Positions 32,450 to 45,482 are shown, counted from the first letter of the stretch. The stretch: 64,000 nt of DNA from Cinnamomum chago (GCA_038049695.1 CP142458.1:58065501-58129500); one strand, 5' to 3'. Notes: generated by a model from the letters alone, not told the origin. Translations and numbers: made by a program.

Positions 32450-34020
32450 CAAGTGGGAGATTGTTAGATTGTATGGTCTCAATCCATCAGAGGATGTAAT
32501 AAATTTATTAATTTCTTTATTTATATATAAAATCATGCTTTCCTTTCATGAGATGAATTGTGTTTTATTACTTAATGCACATGACCAATACATATGACAT
32601 AATGGTTCATGAGATGAACCGGGTCCCATTAGTATATTAGATGTGATTTATGTATATGGATGAGATCCACATATAGGAGACATGTGTCACAACAAATCTT
32701 ATACTTAAATATGTTCACAACCAATAATGAGATTGGGCATCTCATCTGATAAGGTTGCAGCACTTTGATCACTATAAGATAGTATGATTTGTCTCGATCA
32801 TCAGAATGTAAGATCCTAGACACGGTGCTGGTACATTTGATGTATTGAAGGACCATGAGAAGCACCTTATGGAATACTGTCTCGATGTTAAGGTCTGCTC
32901 TCATAATTTCTAGCAATAGGCTCTCAATCCTGAGACATTGATGAACTCAAGTTTCTATCTATTCATTTGCTTTGAGTCACCAATGAGTGAGGCCAACTGT
33001 AGGTCAACACCTCGGTGTCTTGGGTACGTGGTAGTAGGACTGTGGGAACATACAATGGTCAAGATGGAATCTACCTACATTATTCCCTTGTGCCAATTAA
33101 TGGATTTGTCATTAGTAAATGCGCACCCATCTCGATTAAGAGTTAATTGGATGGTACTGATGATCAATGTGATTAATTGGGGCTCAAGGATAATAAGATG
33201 TTGATCTAAGATTGGATGAGACAGATTTATTTCAATTGATCCATGGATATTGATAGAGGGGCCTACTTGTGGTAATTGGGAAGTTTAGGGTCTTCATTGT
33301 AATTTATTCCTAAGATTGGAGTGCAATTGCATTTATATAGTGGTGTTATTTGCAATTAACTGTGCCCGAATTGCACATGAGATGTGGGGTTGCGGTGTCC
33401 CAGTTGGAGCCAGCTTTCTTTGGAATCCATAGTGGTCCCCATGCTAGCCCAAGTTATTAGAAAGATACTAATCCTATTTGAACTCCTCGAGAAAGGAATT
33501 AGAAAGTTACTTTTTCTATTTGAAGTAGGACTTCTAATAGTAGTAATAGTAAGTTACTAATTGTTATGGAAGTGAGATTTCTATGATAATTAGAAAGGAG
33601 AATGTTACTAATTATTTTAGGAAGTAGGACTTCTAGTTAATTAGTAACAAGAGGAGGCTTGAGGACTATAAATAGGGGACAAATCCCATCTTGGGTGTCC
33701 ACCATAGAGATCCACGCCCAGCCCTCCTCATTGTGTAAGTGTTGCACAAATTTCTCCCTTTCTCTCTCTTCCAGTCCTCTTCTAGTTCCTTTGAGTTTAT
33801 AGTAGGGTTTTCTCTTGAAGTTTCCACTAATCTTCTTGAGAAAAGAGATGTGATAGTGGGTCATAGCGTGGAAGACAACAAGGTCTTGGAGATCCCAAAT
33901 TGCTTCAAGAAGAGTTCTTTATCAAGTTAATTATCTCCTTCTCCATTAGAACACCACCGGGCTCCAAAGGTATAATCTACTTCTCTAATCGTTGTGAATT
34001 ATTTTTGAAGCATGGTGTTG
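32450..34020 (+). repeat. 3' LTR of copia remnant 2 with PPT
   Basis: A polypurine tract AAGTGGGAGA at 32451-32460 directly precedes TGTTAG (32462), a common copia LTR start. A plant TATA box TATAAATA at 33667-33674, followed by a CT-rich leader, fits the LTR promoter. The right end is not defined (somewhere before 34150) because the partner LTR is absent. Confidence 0.6.
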
Positions 34021-34149
34021 CTAATTCCTATCTTTTAGATAGGTTTTATTGTTGTACTTGATTGATGAGATAGAGGAATTGCATCCTGGAAGTGGTTTAT
34101 GGCCTTATGGGAACTTGATCCCTGAGTCAAGTGGGTCAAAAAGTTTTGA

Positions 34150-35214
34150 AAACCTATCCACGAGGCCCACCTACTTCCCACAGGTGATGGGTCAGGCGGA
34201 CCAGGTCGGGTTTGGGTTGAGTTAAGGTTGGACTTCAGGTTTGATTCAGATTAGATGGGTTTGGGCTTGGTTTTAATCGGTTGGATCGGGTCAAGTTCAG
34301 GTTTGGGTTTGGCTCGGTTTTGGACCAAAGGAATTGGTTCGGGCCCAGAAGGTGGGGTCCGATGGAGTTTGGTCGGGTTATCATCGTCGGGGCCTAGGCT
34401 TCGTAGATTTTGACCCGCTTGCCGGATTTCGACGTTTTACACATCGGCGGAAAGCTCTCGGCATGTAGGCCATGATGAACCAATTTTCAAGGCAATTGGA
34501 GGTCTAGAAATGATAGGTGATTTTTTATGCGGGCACCTTTGGAGTGTGGGACCCACTGTTATGATTTTTCGATCCGCCCGTCGGATCTCGGAGTTTTACA
34601 TTTGGACGAAAACTCGTCGACAAGCAGATCGCAATAAGCCAACTTCCGGGGTGATTGAGGGCCCAGAAATGATAGGTGACCTTTGAATCGGGACCTAATC
34701 ATGACACCATTAAATAGGGTGGATTGAATTACCCCTCATAGGGTGCCAAAATGAGGTGCCTACACTACATATCATCGGAAAGCTCTCGGAACATAGATTC
34801 TTTTGGTCTATACATCATAATTATCAGAGGTCGGGAAAAGGTAGGAATATCTGGATCAACGATCGTAGCCTCCTAATTCATGCTAATCATATCGTACTTA
34901 GGCAAACTAAGTGTAATTTCTCTAGGAACAAACTTGAGTGTGTTCTATATAGTCTGGAAGGGGCTTGAACGGTGTTGTAGTCCATTCCTTGTTTGAATAG
35001 TGGGTTGAACTCGAGATCCAGACGCGATTCGGCCTTTTCTCTCACGAATTTCTGTAGATCGTCGAACTAAATCTAAAATTATCAACAAGCATCTTCATCG
35101 TCATTAATTAATTTGAATTATGCCATTAACCATTCAATTATGGGTGAAATGGGGGCATCATTATATATAATAAGTGTTTAAGGCGATCATAGGGGGCCAA
35201 ATGAGGTGTCTACA
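34150..35214 (-). mobile_element. Gypsy LTR fragments, two nested ends
   Basis: Two minus-strand LTR starts of the form TGTAGRCACCTCATTTKGCC are seen at 34765 and 35214, 449 bp apart in the same orientation, so two partial LTRs are joined. A 157-bp degenerate tandem repeat (34406 and 34563: GGATTTCGACGTTTTACA-like, GAAATGATAGGTGA) and a GGTTTGGGTTTGG-type low-complexity tract lie inside. No coding region. Confidence 0.5.
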
Positions 35215-35540
35215 TGATTGGTTCGGTATCTAAAACCACAAAATCAACTGGAAAATAAAAATCATTAACTTTCACAATCACATCTTCAACCACACCTTTT
35301 GAATACCTTACTGACCTATCAGCAAGACAAAGGGTAATATCAGTCTTCTTCATCATCCTAGGCCTAACTGTGTGTACACAGAGTACGACAGTAAATTTAC
35401 GCTTGCCCCAAAATCAAGGCGACATATCTCCATGACGGAGTCTCCTATTTGAATGGTAATGGTTGGGCAGCCAGAGTCTTTGTATTTGAGTGCAATGGTC
35501 GGTTGGATCAACCCTAATGCTTGGGCTGCCATCACAGCGG
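35215..35540 (-). pseudogene. Athila-like gypsy protease fragment
   Basis: Minus-strand reading gives ALGLIQPTIALKYKDSGCPT, CRLDFGASVNLLSYSVYTQL (the D-x-G-A-S active site, Phe at x) and DVIVKVNDFYFPVDFVVLD. This is the plant gypsy retropepsin layout, C-terminal of an ITLRSGK-type gag. It is cut at 35215 by a gypsy LTR fragment, so RT and integrase are absent. Confidence 0.8.
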
Positions 35541-35660
35541 TTCTGGGTACTTATGTTTTCCGCTTGACAGTAGTCAAGTCTTTCAAAAACTTAGAGTAGG
35601 AAGGGATTTGCTTTATGGCCTCAAGGAGGGGTATGTTTATCTAAACATTCTTAAAAACTT

Positions 35661-37020
35661 CTAAGATTCCCTCTTCTTTCTGATCTCCTTCAATCTATGT
35701 GGGAATGATGCTTTAGGTACCACTTCTAAAGATGAAGGTTTAACTATAATGGGCTTCTGAATCTTCTCTCTCTGTGGCTCTTCTCTTGGTATGGATTCTT
35801 CTCTCTCTTTCTCTTTTTCTCTTTCTGCTTTCTCTTTCTCAGGTTCGACAACTTTTCTCGAACTCTCTGATTTTCCTAAAAAAAAATTCTCTCTTTGATC
35901 CTCTTCAGGCATCTCAACTCTATTGTCAACAGTCTTTCCTGATCTCAGTGTATGGATTGCCTGCACATGCTCTTTATTCTCTACCGAACACTAGCCTCTG
36001 GGCTGTCCATTTGGATTAGGAATGGTTTGGCTCAGGAATTGGCCATTTTCTCTCTCGAACAACTGTAAGGTGAGTTGACCTAATTGGGCCTTTAGTTTTG
36101 TAATGGACTAGTTATGGGCCTGGTTAGTCTGCTCTTGGATTTGAATGAATTTGGTTAACAGGTTCTCCGGATGAGAGGATTGTTGAGGGGCTTATGTTGA
36201 TGTAAAGTAGTTAGGCATCTGATCTGGGACTAGTACCCTACACTAGTTTTGTGGTTGGAACTGATGTTGTTGGTCAAACTAATTCTGCTGTGTGGGCTGC
36301 TGAGGATGAGGAACCATGGGATGATTAGTTTGAGTAGGTTGCTGGTATTGCTGGCTAGGATTCTGCGGTTGGAAACCGAGTTGACTTTCGTGGGACTGAA
36401 TAGGTTCGGCTTGACGGTATGAAAAATTGGGGTGGAACCTATTATCTAGGTGGTAGGTCTAACTGAAAGTGTTAACAGTTGGTTTCTGGAAGTTTCAGTA
36501 GGAATTCAATGCATTGGCTTGCTTGACCTTGACAAATGGCAGACTAGGGAAACTTTCAACCGTGTGCTCACAACTATCGAATAACACACAAACATACTTC
36601 TCAAGGTGGGCTCATGTTGCTGATGGGTGGGTTGGTATGACATTACAGACATAGATCTTATCTTTTCCACTCCCTAAACTAAACTAGTCATCACATTTTT
36701 CAACTCAGGGTCCTGTTTGATGTTGTACATTCCAGGCGTCTGGATCCATGTCTCATCTCTCTCTAAGTCTTTCCTATTACTGCTCCAATTTTGTGAATTT
36801 CCCGCAAGCTTGACAAGCAATTCGTATGCTTGATCGGCAATTTGATTCATGAATTCTCCTTTGTGCATTGATTCAATCAAGATACGCTGGGGTTTCGTAA
36901 GACCTTTATAAAAGAAATGTATCAACTCTCCTTTGTCAATCCCGTGATGTGGCCATTTGATCAATAGGTCATGGAATCTCTCCCAGGTTTCAAAAAACTC
37001 TTCCTCGAGTTGCCCCCTAA
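35661..37020 (-). pseudogene. Athila-like gypsy gag remnant
   Basis: From right to left on the minus strand: FETWERFHDLLIKWPHHGI and IHFFYKGLTKPQRILIES (capsid core, 37020-36850), ADQAYELLVKLAGNSQNW, then a Gln/Asn-rich low-complexity stretch with stops, then HTLRSGKTVDNRVEMPEE and a Glu/Lys-rich linker (35660-35966). The A-x-T-LRSGK motif is characteristic of Athila-type gypsy polyproteins. The frame is interrupted several times. Confidence 0.8.
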
Positions 37021-37029
37021 AGTTCCTAT

Positions 37030-38960
37030 GGCACTCCTAAACTGCTTAGTTTTGTGTTTTTGAGATTTTTCCGCAAGTATACGGTTGTCTCAAGTAATAT
37101 AGACTATGAAAGTCCGAATATCGTTCCCACAAGGATCGTTACAAGAGAAATAACAATGATTAATGAAAAGGAGTATCAACTCAAATATAGCTTATAAATG
37201 CAAATGGGGAGATAACAAAAACAAGAAACAAGAAACAAGATAATAACAAGGAAAAAAATGCAAACTAAAAGAAAACAAGAAACTAGATAACAAAAAGATG
37301 TAAGTAGAAATAGAAGAACTCAAAGAAGAACAAGGTTAGTAACAAAGTTAATGACAAAAGAAAAATAACAAGATTAATAACAAGAACAAATGAACAATGT
37401 TAGATAGATCAAATGAGTAAGTGTGTGAAAATAAGTGAAAGATCAAGATAGAAATAAACTAAAAGCATCCATGAAAACTAACTAATAAGGAGAACAAGAT
37501 TAGAAAATGAGTGGATGGAGATAAAAAGAAATGTGCTAAAAGTGTAAAATCAAAGGGGGAATAAAAACAAACACATAGAAGGTATGATCAAATAAGCTAA
37601 TGGATATGATGGTGTGGATAGAGAAATGGAGTGTGAGAATAAAAACAAGAGAATAAGTGTGTGGGAATGTGAATACAATTAAACTAAAGCAAGTAAAATA
37701 AGCAACAAGCAATACTAATGGATAGATTGAATCATCTAGAATCCACTAAATAACACTAATCCAATGCTAATGCTCTTCTATTTTCCCAAACAAATACTCA
37801 AATCTAATGACAAATCAATGCTTAGATTTGAAAAATATAACTTTAAAGCTTTAAGATAGAAATTAACAATCTAATAGCCAAGATTTTCTTCCCTTCATAA
37901 AAGAAAAGATTCCTAATAACTATCTATCAAAAGTAAGCATAAACCATCAAAAGATATTTACTCCTAAGCATGATTTATCAAACCTAAGCATAGATAGTAA
38001 AAAGAATGCAAAGATAAAAAAAAATAAGCATGAAAGGTTGCACAATGCAATGAAGACAAATCTATTCTAACATATTAAGCACATAAACAAGGGAATTAAA
38101 ATAAAGAGCATAAGCAAAAGAAATAGGATTAACTTAGCTTCATCTAGAAGATCCAATCATGGGGATTAGCCACCCATTGGAGAAGACAAAGCTTTCATTA
38201 CAAATCTTCAAATTTTACAAAGCTTTCCTCACTTTCCCTCTACAATTGCTCTCAATTTACATGAAAAGCTTAAATAAAGAGGAGGAGACTCTCCTTGCTT
38301 GTGTCTAATGCCTAGAGCTTCCTTCCTTATATAGAGACATTTGCGTTGCTCTTTTTTGTTTCTTTCCGATGTGGGACTTCACAAGAATGGAAATATGAAC
38401 ATGTGAATGTAATTCTCGTATAAGAAAACAGTCCCCATATTGATATGCGATTTTGACCCCCGAAACGTCCAAATTGGGAAAAATGTTGTGAAATATAATT
38501 TGTAGATCTTAGAACAAGCTTTCCAATGCTTTTGAGATCACCTCAATCGAACATCCGAGTGAAAAGATATGGTCAAAATACTAACCCTGGTCTTTCATTT
38601 TTCTTCTTATTGTTAGCCTATCTTTGTCATTTCTTCATCCAATTGTCTTCCAAACTTATCCTTACTCTCTTTAACTCTTGAATCTCAACTTTAATATTCA
38701 AATTAATCTTCAATTAACACCTACAAAGAGAAATTAACATAATTGAGAGTATTTTTTAACATACTTTGTATGGATGCCATTGGAACTCATATAAATGCAT
38801 ACAAATGACTATCTATAATGGAAAGATATGAGCAAGGCATGATGGGGAGGAAATTTATTTTTTTTATGCTAAAAATAGTGTTTTGAGTTCTTTTATCTTT
38901 GAAACCTCATAAAATAATGCTATGAAAGTGTATTTTTTTGTGAACTCATCACACCCCCAA
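37030..38960 (-). repeat. Putative Athila-like LTR/leader region
   Basis: 1.9 kb of A+T-rich, gene-free DNA directly upstream (minus sense) of the gag remnant. It resembles 45483-46860 in layout: a CGCAAGTATACGG/GTTCCCACAAGGATCG end, then long A-rich stretches, then a CTCTCC-rich part. The expected PBS is deleted at the gag junction. Confidence 0.45.
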
Positions 38961-39639
38961 ACCTACATTTTGCTAGTCCCGATCAAAATAAAAGAAAACT
39001 AACTATATGCAGAAAATGATAAAAAAAAATCCTAACTCACTTTTGCAGGAATCGCAGCTGCACTTAGCTCGTGCAACAAGTCATTTAAACCCCTAAGTTT
39101 CCCTTAGTGGACGAGTTTTGTCTCGTGAGGGTTTTCAGCGAATAAATCCCACAAAATTCTTTTTATTTATATCCTCGGGTTTTTAGCAAGCTAATAAAAA
39201 TAAGAGCAAGTTTAAAACACTATCCAATTGCTAAAAATCTTTCAAGGATACTCAAGTCCCGGAGTGTATTTGAGTGAGTTTAGCCAACACTCGTTCGGTT
39301 TTGGGTTCTGAGAAAACCCAAATTTGATCACCTTCTAAATCCATTCGTTTCGACTTCAGCCTCACAGTCATACTCTCGGAAATAAAATCGCTTAGATTTT
39401 CTGAATTATCACTCTATATGTGAGTATTGGTAAGGCAAAAGGACTCACATATCTTTTGAGAATGAAGAATTTTTGGTGAAGTTATCTCATGGAAAGAACA
39501 ACCATTTAATTGAGGGTAAAAATGCTCACTCAACTTCTCACTTGTTTAACATCCTAACTTTTCCTGAAATCCAATAGGTCTTTTATTGGTTGTAATGGGG
39601 TTAGGGGAAAGGGTTTGGTAAAAAAAATGGAGATACTCA
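38961..39639. other. Intergenic, no gene seen
   Basis: Anonymous A+T-rich sequence. 38950-39000 reads CACCCCCAAACCTACATTTTG, a phrase I associate with old gypsy non-coding DNA. No frame or structure stands out. Confidence 0.5.
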
Positions 39640-40149
39640 TGCTAGAACATAAGTGCCATCAATGGCACCGATGCAATCCTATCCCAATATAGCAAAAACA
39701 TTTGTCATCAATAACAATTTAAACATTCATCATAGGGAGTAAAAGATACTACCGTATAAATTATTATGTACCTTGAAAAAAGGGTAAAATACTGGATTGA
39801 GTGCAATCTAAGCTGGAGTAGACATTTCTGGTCCAGGAAGCTTTACGTAATCTGGGCAGATATATAAAAGCGCGTCTAGAACAACATTGAAATACTTGCT
39901 AATTGTTTGGCCCGATTGTTGAAATTGAATTTGCATTACTCGATTTCTCTGACTATGACCTACAGTAGCTAGAAAGATGGCCACCTGTTCTTCTACAGAA
40001 ACTCTTTTAGTTGCACGCAGTAGCCTTTCTCTCTTTAGTAAATCACATAATTCTAAAAATACATCAGTCCTCATGCGTAGTAAATCATAGGAATTACGGG
40101 GATTACTCCTAATGAGGTACTGAGTAAACTCATGGCCAGACAGAGACAA
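39640..40149 (-). pseudogene. Harbinger transposase, N-terminal part
   Basis: Starts MSLSGHEFTQYL and carries the conserved N-terminal block (RMRTDVFLELCDLLKRE, VSVEEQVAIFLATVGHSQ, FQQSGQTISKYFNVVL). A TGA/TAG-type break after PGPEMSTPA, a GT-AG intron at about 39776-39684 and the next exon, DCIGAIDGTYVLA, follow. GAIDGT holds the first Asp of the DDE triad. Nothing beyond this is present, so the second Asp and Glu are missing. The family enzyme (~400 residues) cuts and pastes the element. This copy cannot. Confidence 0.85.
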
Positions 40150-40568
40150 CTCATGTACTCGCTTCCTCTTTTTTATCCTCTTTTATTTACAATGATGGTC
40201 CCATAAAAGTAAAACTGTAATCATTGTCATTGCTACTGCGTGTAAAAATACGATCTTCTTCTTTATATCCATTACTTTTGCACTGCTAGAAAATTGATTG
40301 ACAAATATTAGAATAGAAAAAATAACATAGCATAATAATCCACACTATATATCAACATGATTAATCTACACAATCCATGGCAAAATGAGTACATTATAAC
40401 ATTCATCATAAAGGAAACAACACTAATAACATAGAGTCATTTCAAATTATAACATGACAAAAAAGCAAATTGAGTCCCAAGATTAAAAAAAAAAAAAAGC
40501 AAACTGAGTCCCATGATAAAAAAGCAAACTCAAAGCCACAAAAAAGCAAGCTCAGCAAACCAACGATC

Positions 40569-41555
40569 TTAAATAGAGCCACTTAGCTCCGCCATGAGCC
40601 ATGCACGGCGTCGATCCTTTGTTGAAAATGCAAGAAATTGACTAGCCACTTGTGGATCCTTCAATAGCCTAAGAGCCCTTACTTCTAAAGTAAGGTCTAA
40701 ATCCAACTCTTCGATGGCAGCAACAATGTCACCTTGGCTTGGCCCTGATTGAGCCATCTTGTCAGCAAGGTAAATCAAAGTAGTGTTTATATCCTTAATT
40801 GCATGTGCAAATTCATAATCGCTTTTAGTTTCATCCTGCACATTGCGTCGAGAACTACTAGTTGAGCGTTTTTTGACACGTGGTGCTTCAGAGACAGCTT
40901 CATCCATCTTATCAGAGCTACTTGGTTCCCCCGCCACATCATGGATGTTTGCCTGGGGGGCTTCCATCGGATGTGGTGGACGTTGGTTAGTCAACAACAC
41001 ATCTCTTCCATTAGCGATTGAATCTCCATATATAATAGCAAACTTTTCATAGTTGACCACGCTTCTTCCTCGATAGTAATCATAGTCAGGGTGTGCCTGA
41101 ATTAGACAAATGTGATCAAAATAAAGTAACAATTATTGACTTAACAATGTTTAATATAATATTAAGATATATTTATAATTACTCACCTTGACATAATCAT
41201 CCCACACTTGGTCACTTGCAGTAACCCTTTTTGTAACGTCATCCCAACCAAAACCACTTAATCCCATGAGAGTCTTGATATGATTGTAATGATATTTTAT
41301 CGTTCTTAAACGATTTCTGATTTTATCTTTAACACATTCACTACCATATTTTTCTTTCATCTTTCGTTCAATCTCTCTCCACCCTTCCGTAGTCCATCCA
41401 GTTCCATCCTTTCGCCCGAGATTGATTTGTTCTATCAATATATCAACTAAGTATTCATCTGCAGATTCCGACCATGTGGTATTCTTCTTTTCCCTCCTAC
41501 CACGCTTTTTTCCAGAAGATGTACCGACATTAATGCATTCAACATCTTGCCGCAT
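40569..41555 (-). CDS. Harbinger accessory Myb/SANT-like protein
   Basis: Two exons, 41555-41187 and 41096-40569, joined in phase 0 across a 90-bp GT-AG intron, give 298 residues without a stop. Residues ~25-115 form a Myb/SANT-like DNA-binding domain (TTWSESADEYLVDILIEQ, GWREIERKMKEKYG, LRTIKYHYNHIKTLMGLSGF, VWDDYVK). The second exon begins AHPDYDYYRGRSVVNYEKF, then a Ser/Lys-rich linker and a helical C-terminus. In PIF/Harbinger systems this ORF1 protein binds element ends and brings the transposase to the nucleus. In plants it resembles L10-interacting Myb-domain proteins. It is intact while its transposase is not. Confidence 0.8.
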
Positions 41556-43229
41556 ATTTCATTATCCATTTCTATATAGCATAAAGAGTTATTAAAAAAG
41601 CTTATTAGATACAAAATCCATGATATAAATAATATATAATTGAAAATGGTGCAATGAGATACTATAGCCATAATCAGTTCATATTCACAACAAGACAGCT
41701 ACATTGACCTTAAATCCAAACAAGAACTACCTTCAAAGATCAAGAAATTGAAAGTCAAATATTAAAAAAAACAAAAAGAAAATGGGACATCAAATAAAGC
41801 TCACAACAGTGGGCAAAAAGAGCACACTTCAATTAGGTGAACAGTGGATGACTTCATTGACCTCTATTCCTCAATCCAAATGGCATTTCTTTTAGACAGT
41901 TAAGATCACATAATCCATGGAATTTAGTGTATGAGAGTGAAGCTGCAAGTTCTCAAAACAAAAAGGTATGTTGGTAATACTTGGAAGAGAAATGTGCATT
42001 TCCATACAAGTATTCCCTATAATATCCACAACTTCCCCTGTACAGCTCTTGGAAGGCCAACAGAGACAATGGATTGGTGTCCAAGGTGGTTGAATCTAGC
42101 ACTAGCAGGCATGAACCTGTTAAGCAACGGCAACATGAGGTGAAGGGCAAAGGCCAAAAGTAAGAGGTAGCAATGCTGTAATGCAACAAGGGGAAGGCCT
42201 CCAAGTTCATGAGGAGCAGTTCCAGTGTTGAGGAAGATGTAATTTCCTCTACCATGCTTCTACTAGCATGAGGTATGCTTACAGTAATGCAACAAGGGAA
42301 AGGCCTCCAAGTTCATGAGATTCAGGTGCTTGGATAGCCTGTGTAACCTATGAAATTATCTGGGTCTGTATAACTTTATTGACAAGTAAACATGAGGAAG
42401 GTATAAAATAGAAGAACTTATAATGCAGATACTAGTTGGATGGGTTAAGGCTACATTGATATTGGTGGTGTGGTGATGAATAGATTAGATATTTTAGGAA
42501 AAATAACATATTTGATAAGTCTAGTGAAATCTCTTGAGATCTCAACTGTTAGTGTGATACTTGTTCATTTCTTGGTTCAAAATTATTTTGTGCATTTAGC
42601 ATCAGATAAATTTTCTCAATTTCATAACTAGGGCGTGGACTTCTAGGACTATTTTCAAATTCTTTGAAGAAGTTTCATAATAGTTTTGCTGGGATTCAGT
42701 TTGTCTTTTCCAACTCTAACAGTTGGATTAATAAGGCTTAGTTCAACTAAGGGCTGGTTTTGGTGAGAATCTTCCATTGGAATTCACATTCAGCTTCGTA
42801 GGTTATATCAGAGAGAAAGTTCCAAGTAAGATTCAAAAGATTGAAGAACAAACAATCTTGAAAAGATGATGAGCTCCTTGGATTGCAATGGTATCCCTCC
42901 ATGGCCTGAGAAGTAGAATTTCTCCACTCTCAGTTGTGATGCAACTCCGAGTGCCATAGTTGGGTCCAAGATAAAAATAAAAAAAAGAAAAAAAAAAGAA
43001 AAAAGAAAATATGGTCCAAGGCTCCAAGCCACTTCTTGGCAGAGACCTAGCAACAGCATAGAAACCCTCCTTAGGTTAGGCATTCAAAGGGTCATTCTTG
43101 CCATGATTATTGGTATAACGCTGTTTTTATCTTTGGAAAAATCTCAGGAAGTTTTCAAAATGTTGGTTATATTAATCAGGTAAATTACCGCTAGAAATAA
43201 AATAATTAAAAGGAAACATTAGAAAAAGG
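41556..43229. other. Intergenic, no gene seen
   Basis: A+T-rich. It contains a short duplication (AATGCAACAAGG-GAAGGCCTCCAAGTTCATGAG at ~42180 and ~42285, about 105 bp apart) and an A-rich microsatellite near 42972-43008. The frames here are short and unlike any family that I know. Confidence 0.55.
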
Positions 43230-44450
43230 AAATATATATATATATATATATATGTTTAAACTTATAAAATTTCATGCAAAATATTGCAAGATATCACAAG
43301 ACACATGTTTTAAAAACTTACACCGCAACATAATTATATTATTCCACAATTTCGTCACTAAAATATCACAAGATGTACAATATTATTGGTAATGTTTGTG
43401 ACAGTGATTCATGCCATGGGGCTTTCAAAGTGCTAAGCCCTGTTTAGTTCCACCAAGTATTTTGAAGTGGTTAGCTCAGGCCTATTTTAAAAAATATATA
43501 TTTTATTTCCTTGGCACCAGCCCACACCTACCCATCTACTACATCCCTGGCCATTCCTTAATCCACTATCAACCAAGTTGAGATAAGAAAAATAAAGGAA
43601 AAGCATTAATCTGAAAAACAGTGTCCATGAAGAACCCTGATTACATGGCAACATCAGAATCACCATCACAAACAGATTTTGAAAGAAACCTTGCCATCCA
43701 TTTGGTGTGGGTGGGTTACATGAATTACAACAATTCTTTCCCCTGCCGTTTCTTCATTGCCGAAGACAGTAATGTCATTTTGATTTATTTTACAGCCCTA
43801 GGGCACAACGACAGTTCATGTCCCTGTCCACATTAACGAGACAAAGAGATTGAGACAGAGACTGCCCTCATAAGAAGAGATAATGGTATGAGACAGAGAT
43901 GCATTAGAGATTGAGATAGAAAGAGAGATTACATGGAAATAGATAATGAGAGAGAGAGAGATTGGAGAAAGGGGGAGAGACATGAGAGGGGAGAAAGATC
44001 AGATCGCGTGAGCGACGCATACCTTGGCACTAGGGTTTGGAGCACCAAAGAGAGGAGATGTCGTTCCGGAATGGGAAAGGAAGAGGAGATGTGCAGGTTT
44101 TGTGTCCAGGTTTTGTGTTAGAGAGGGAATATGACAGCAAAGTGGGGTTTTAAGTGTTTCGAACCCAGGATACTTTTGACGGAATGAATGATCTCCGTAC
44201 CGTCCGCCTTTTTTAGTGGGGTTTCTTTACACACCATTTTCATATGGGATTCCTTTTACCATCTATGAAGGTGTGAAAAATTAGGTGCGAAAATGAGTAC
44301 ATTTTCACACCATTTTCACATGAGATTTACATACGTGATGCGTAAAATAGTGCAAACAAACATGATGGTACGTAACATTTATGCATGTGCATCATTTACA
44401 TACGTAAATGGTTGCAAACAAACGACCCCTAAATGAAAATCTAATCTATA
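43230..44450. other. Intergenic with (TA)n and GA-rich tract
   Basis: (TA)n at ~43230-43251, then GAGA-rich DNA (43850-44000) and, at 44200-44433, a decayed palindromic stretch (CACACCATTTTCACATG repeated; ACATACGTAAATG) ending GCAAACAAACGACCCCT, which looks like one end of an unidentified MITE. No gene. Confidence 0.5.
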
Positions 44451-45459
44451 CTAAGGTTACTTAAAAGAATTCTTGACAACTCCTAACTGTGAAGAGAACA
44501 CTCTGGCTTCCAATCCGGACCTATGAAACGGAAATTCTGGCCAGTTAACCCCCAGGTAGATGGTGGGATCACGACACGCTAGGCGAAGGCTCCTCTTAAA
44601 AACCAACTCCTCAAACAACAAAGTTGTCTCCCTATTTGACAAGATCTTAACCAAGGGACAAGGTTTGTTTAGGCACGAGAAATTCCACCGAGGCACACAA
44701 TTGGCACAACCACGGTGGTCTTCCCTAGTGAGCTCGTAATCTAAGGTCATGTTTCTACTCAATTTTATTATGGTTTATTGGTTCTAAACTAAGTGAGAAT
44801 TAAGATGAAATCCTAAGGGCAAGGAAACGGTGATGAAATCTGAATCCTTATCTTGTTGGGGTAATTTTCCCTTTACTAGTAGTGCATCAAATTAAAAGTG
44901 TATTTGAAACAATTATACTACAAAGCAAGGAACAACCAACAAAGTAAACCCGCTTGCAAGGGATTCGCATGGGTTAAGAACTGTAAACCTCCCGATTTAT
45001 TTCGGGGGATGAATCGGTTGTCATCGACCACACCACGGACACCGATTTCTATGTACAAATGGAGGGGCCACAACGGTATAGTCCAACCGTCCTCCTTCCC
45101 TACAAGCAAACAACTAACTACTTAAAGCAAGTAAAGTGTGTAAAGTAAAGTAGAATGGGTCACAGGCCGACCCGTGATCAAAATTATTACAACTTTGATA
45201 ATAAATACATAATACAACCAACTAAGAAAGCAAAAAAAAAATGTCTAAACTAATCATAAACTAAGAAGCAATTAAAATCTTCAAGTTCTCCAATGCACTT
45301 TTCCACTTTCCTTTGCTCCAAGCGAGGAATTCCTTAAAAAAAAAAAAAAAAAAAAAAAACAATGTGTAGAATCCGCAAGGAAAATAAAGGAAAGATAAAA
45401 AGTACACTAAGCTAAAAATGAATTCAACTCTATGGAATTCAAAGCTTTCCGATGCCTCT
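44451..45459. other. Element interior or flank, no gene seen
   Basis: Open frames on both strands at 44457-45125 overlap and lack known motifs. The sequence lies just inside the Athila-type PBS (minus sense), so it may be the leader of that element or an unrelated insertion. A 24-base poly(A) lies near 45335. Confidence 0.45.
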
Positions 45460-45476
45460 CCCCGGCAACGGCGCCA
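45460..45476 (-). other. Athila-type primer-binding site
   Basis: On the minus strand TGGCGCCGTTGCCGGGG. This is the well-known PBS core of plant Athila and related gypsy elements. A CA end lies seven bases upstream (45483-45484), as expected for an LTR boundary. Confidence 0.8.
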
Positions 45477-45482
45477 AGAACT

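Larger units (their letters stand above)
39640..41555 (-). mobile_element. PIF/Harbinger transposon remnant
   Basis: Two genes in the order typical of plant PIF/Harbinger elements lie on one strand: a Myb/SANT-domain accessory ORF (41555-40569), then the transposase (40149 leftward). The transposase is cut off shortly after the first catalytic Asp (near 39660). I find no terminal inverted repeats or 3-bp target duplication, so element ends are unknown. Confidence 0.8.

Noticed and set aside
43434-44433. Single TE with ends CCCTGTTTAGTTCC and GCAAACAAACGACCCC
   Set aside because: The ends are only weakly complementary and no target duplication is visible. Treated as anonymous.
44457-45125. 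Overlapping 101- and 75-codon frames as genes
   Set aside because: On opposite strands, no recognisable domain, and adjacent to the Athila PBS, so probably element non-coding DNA.
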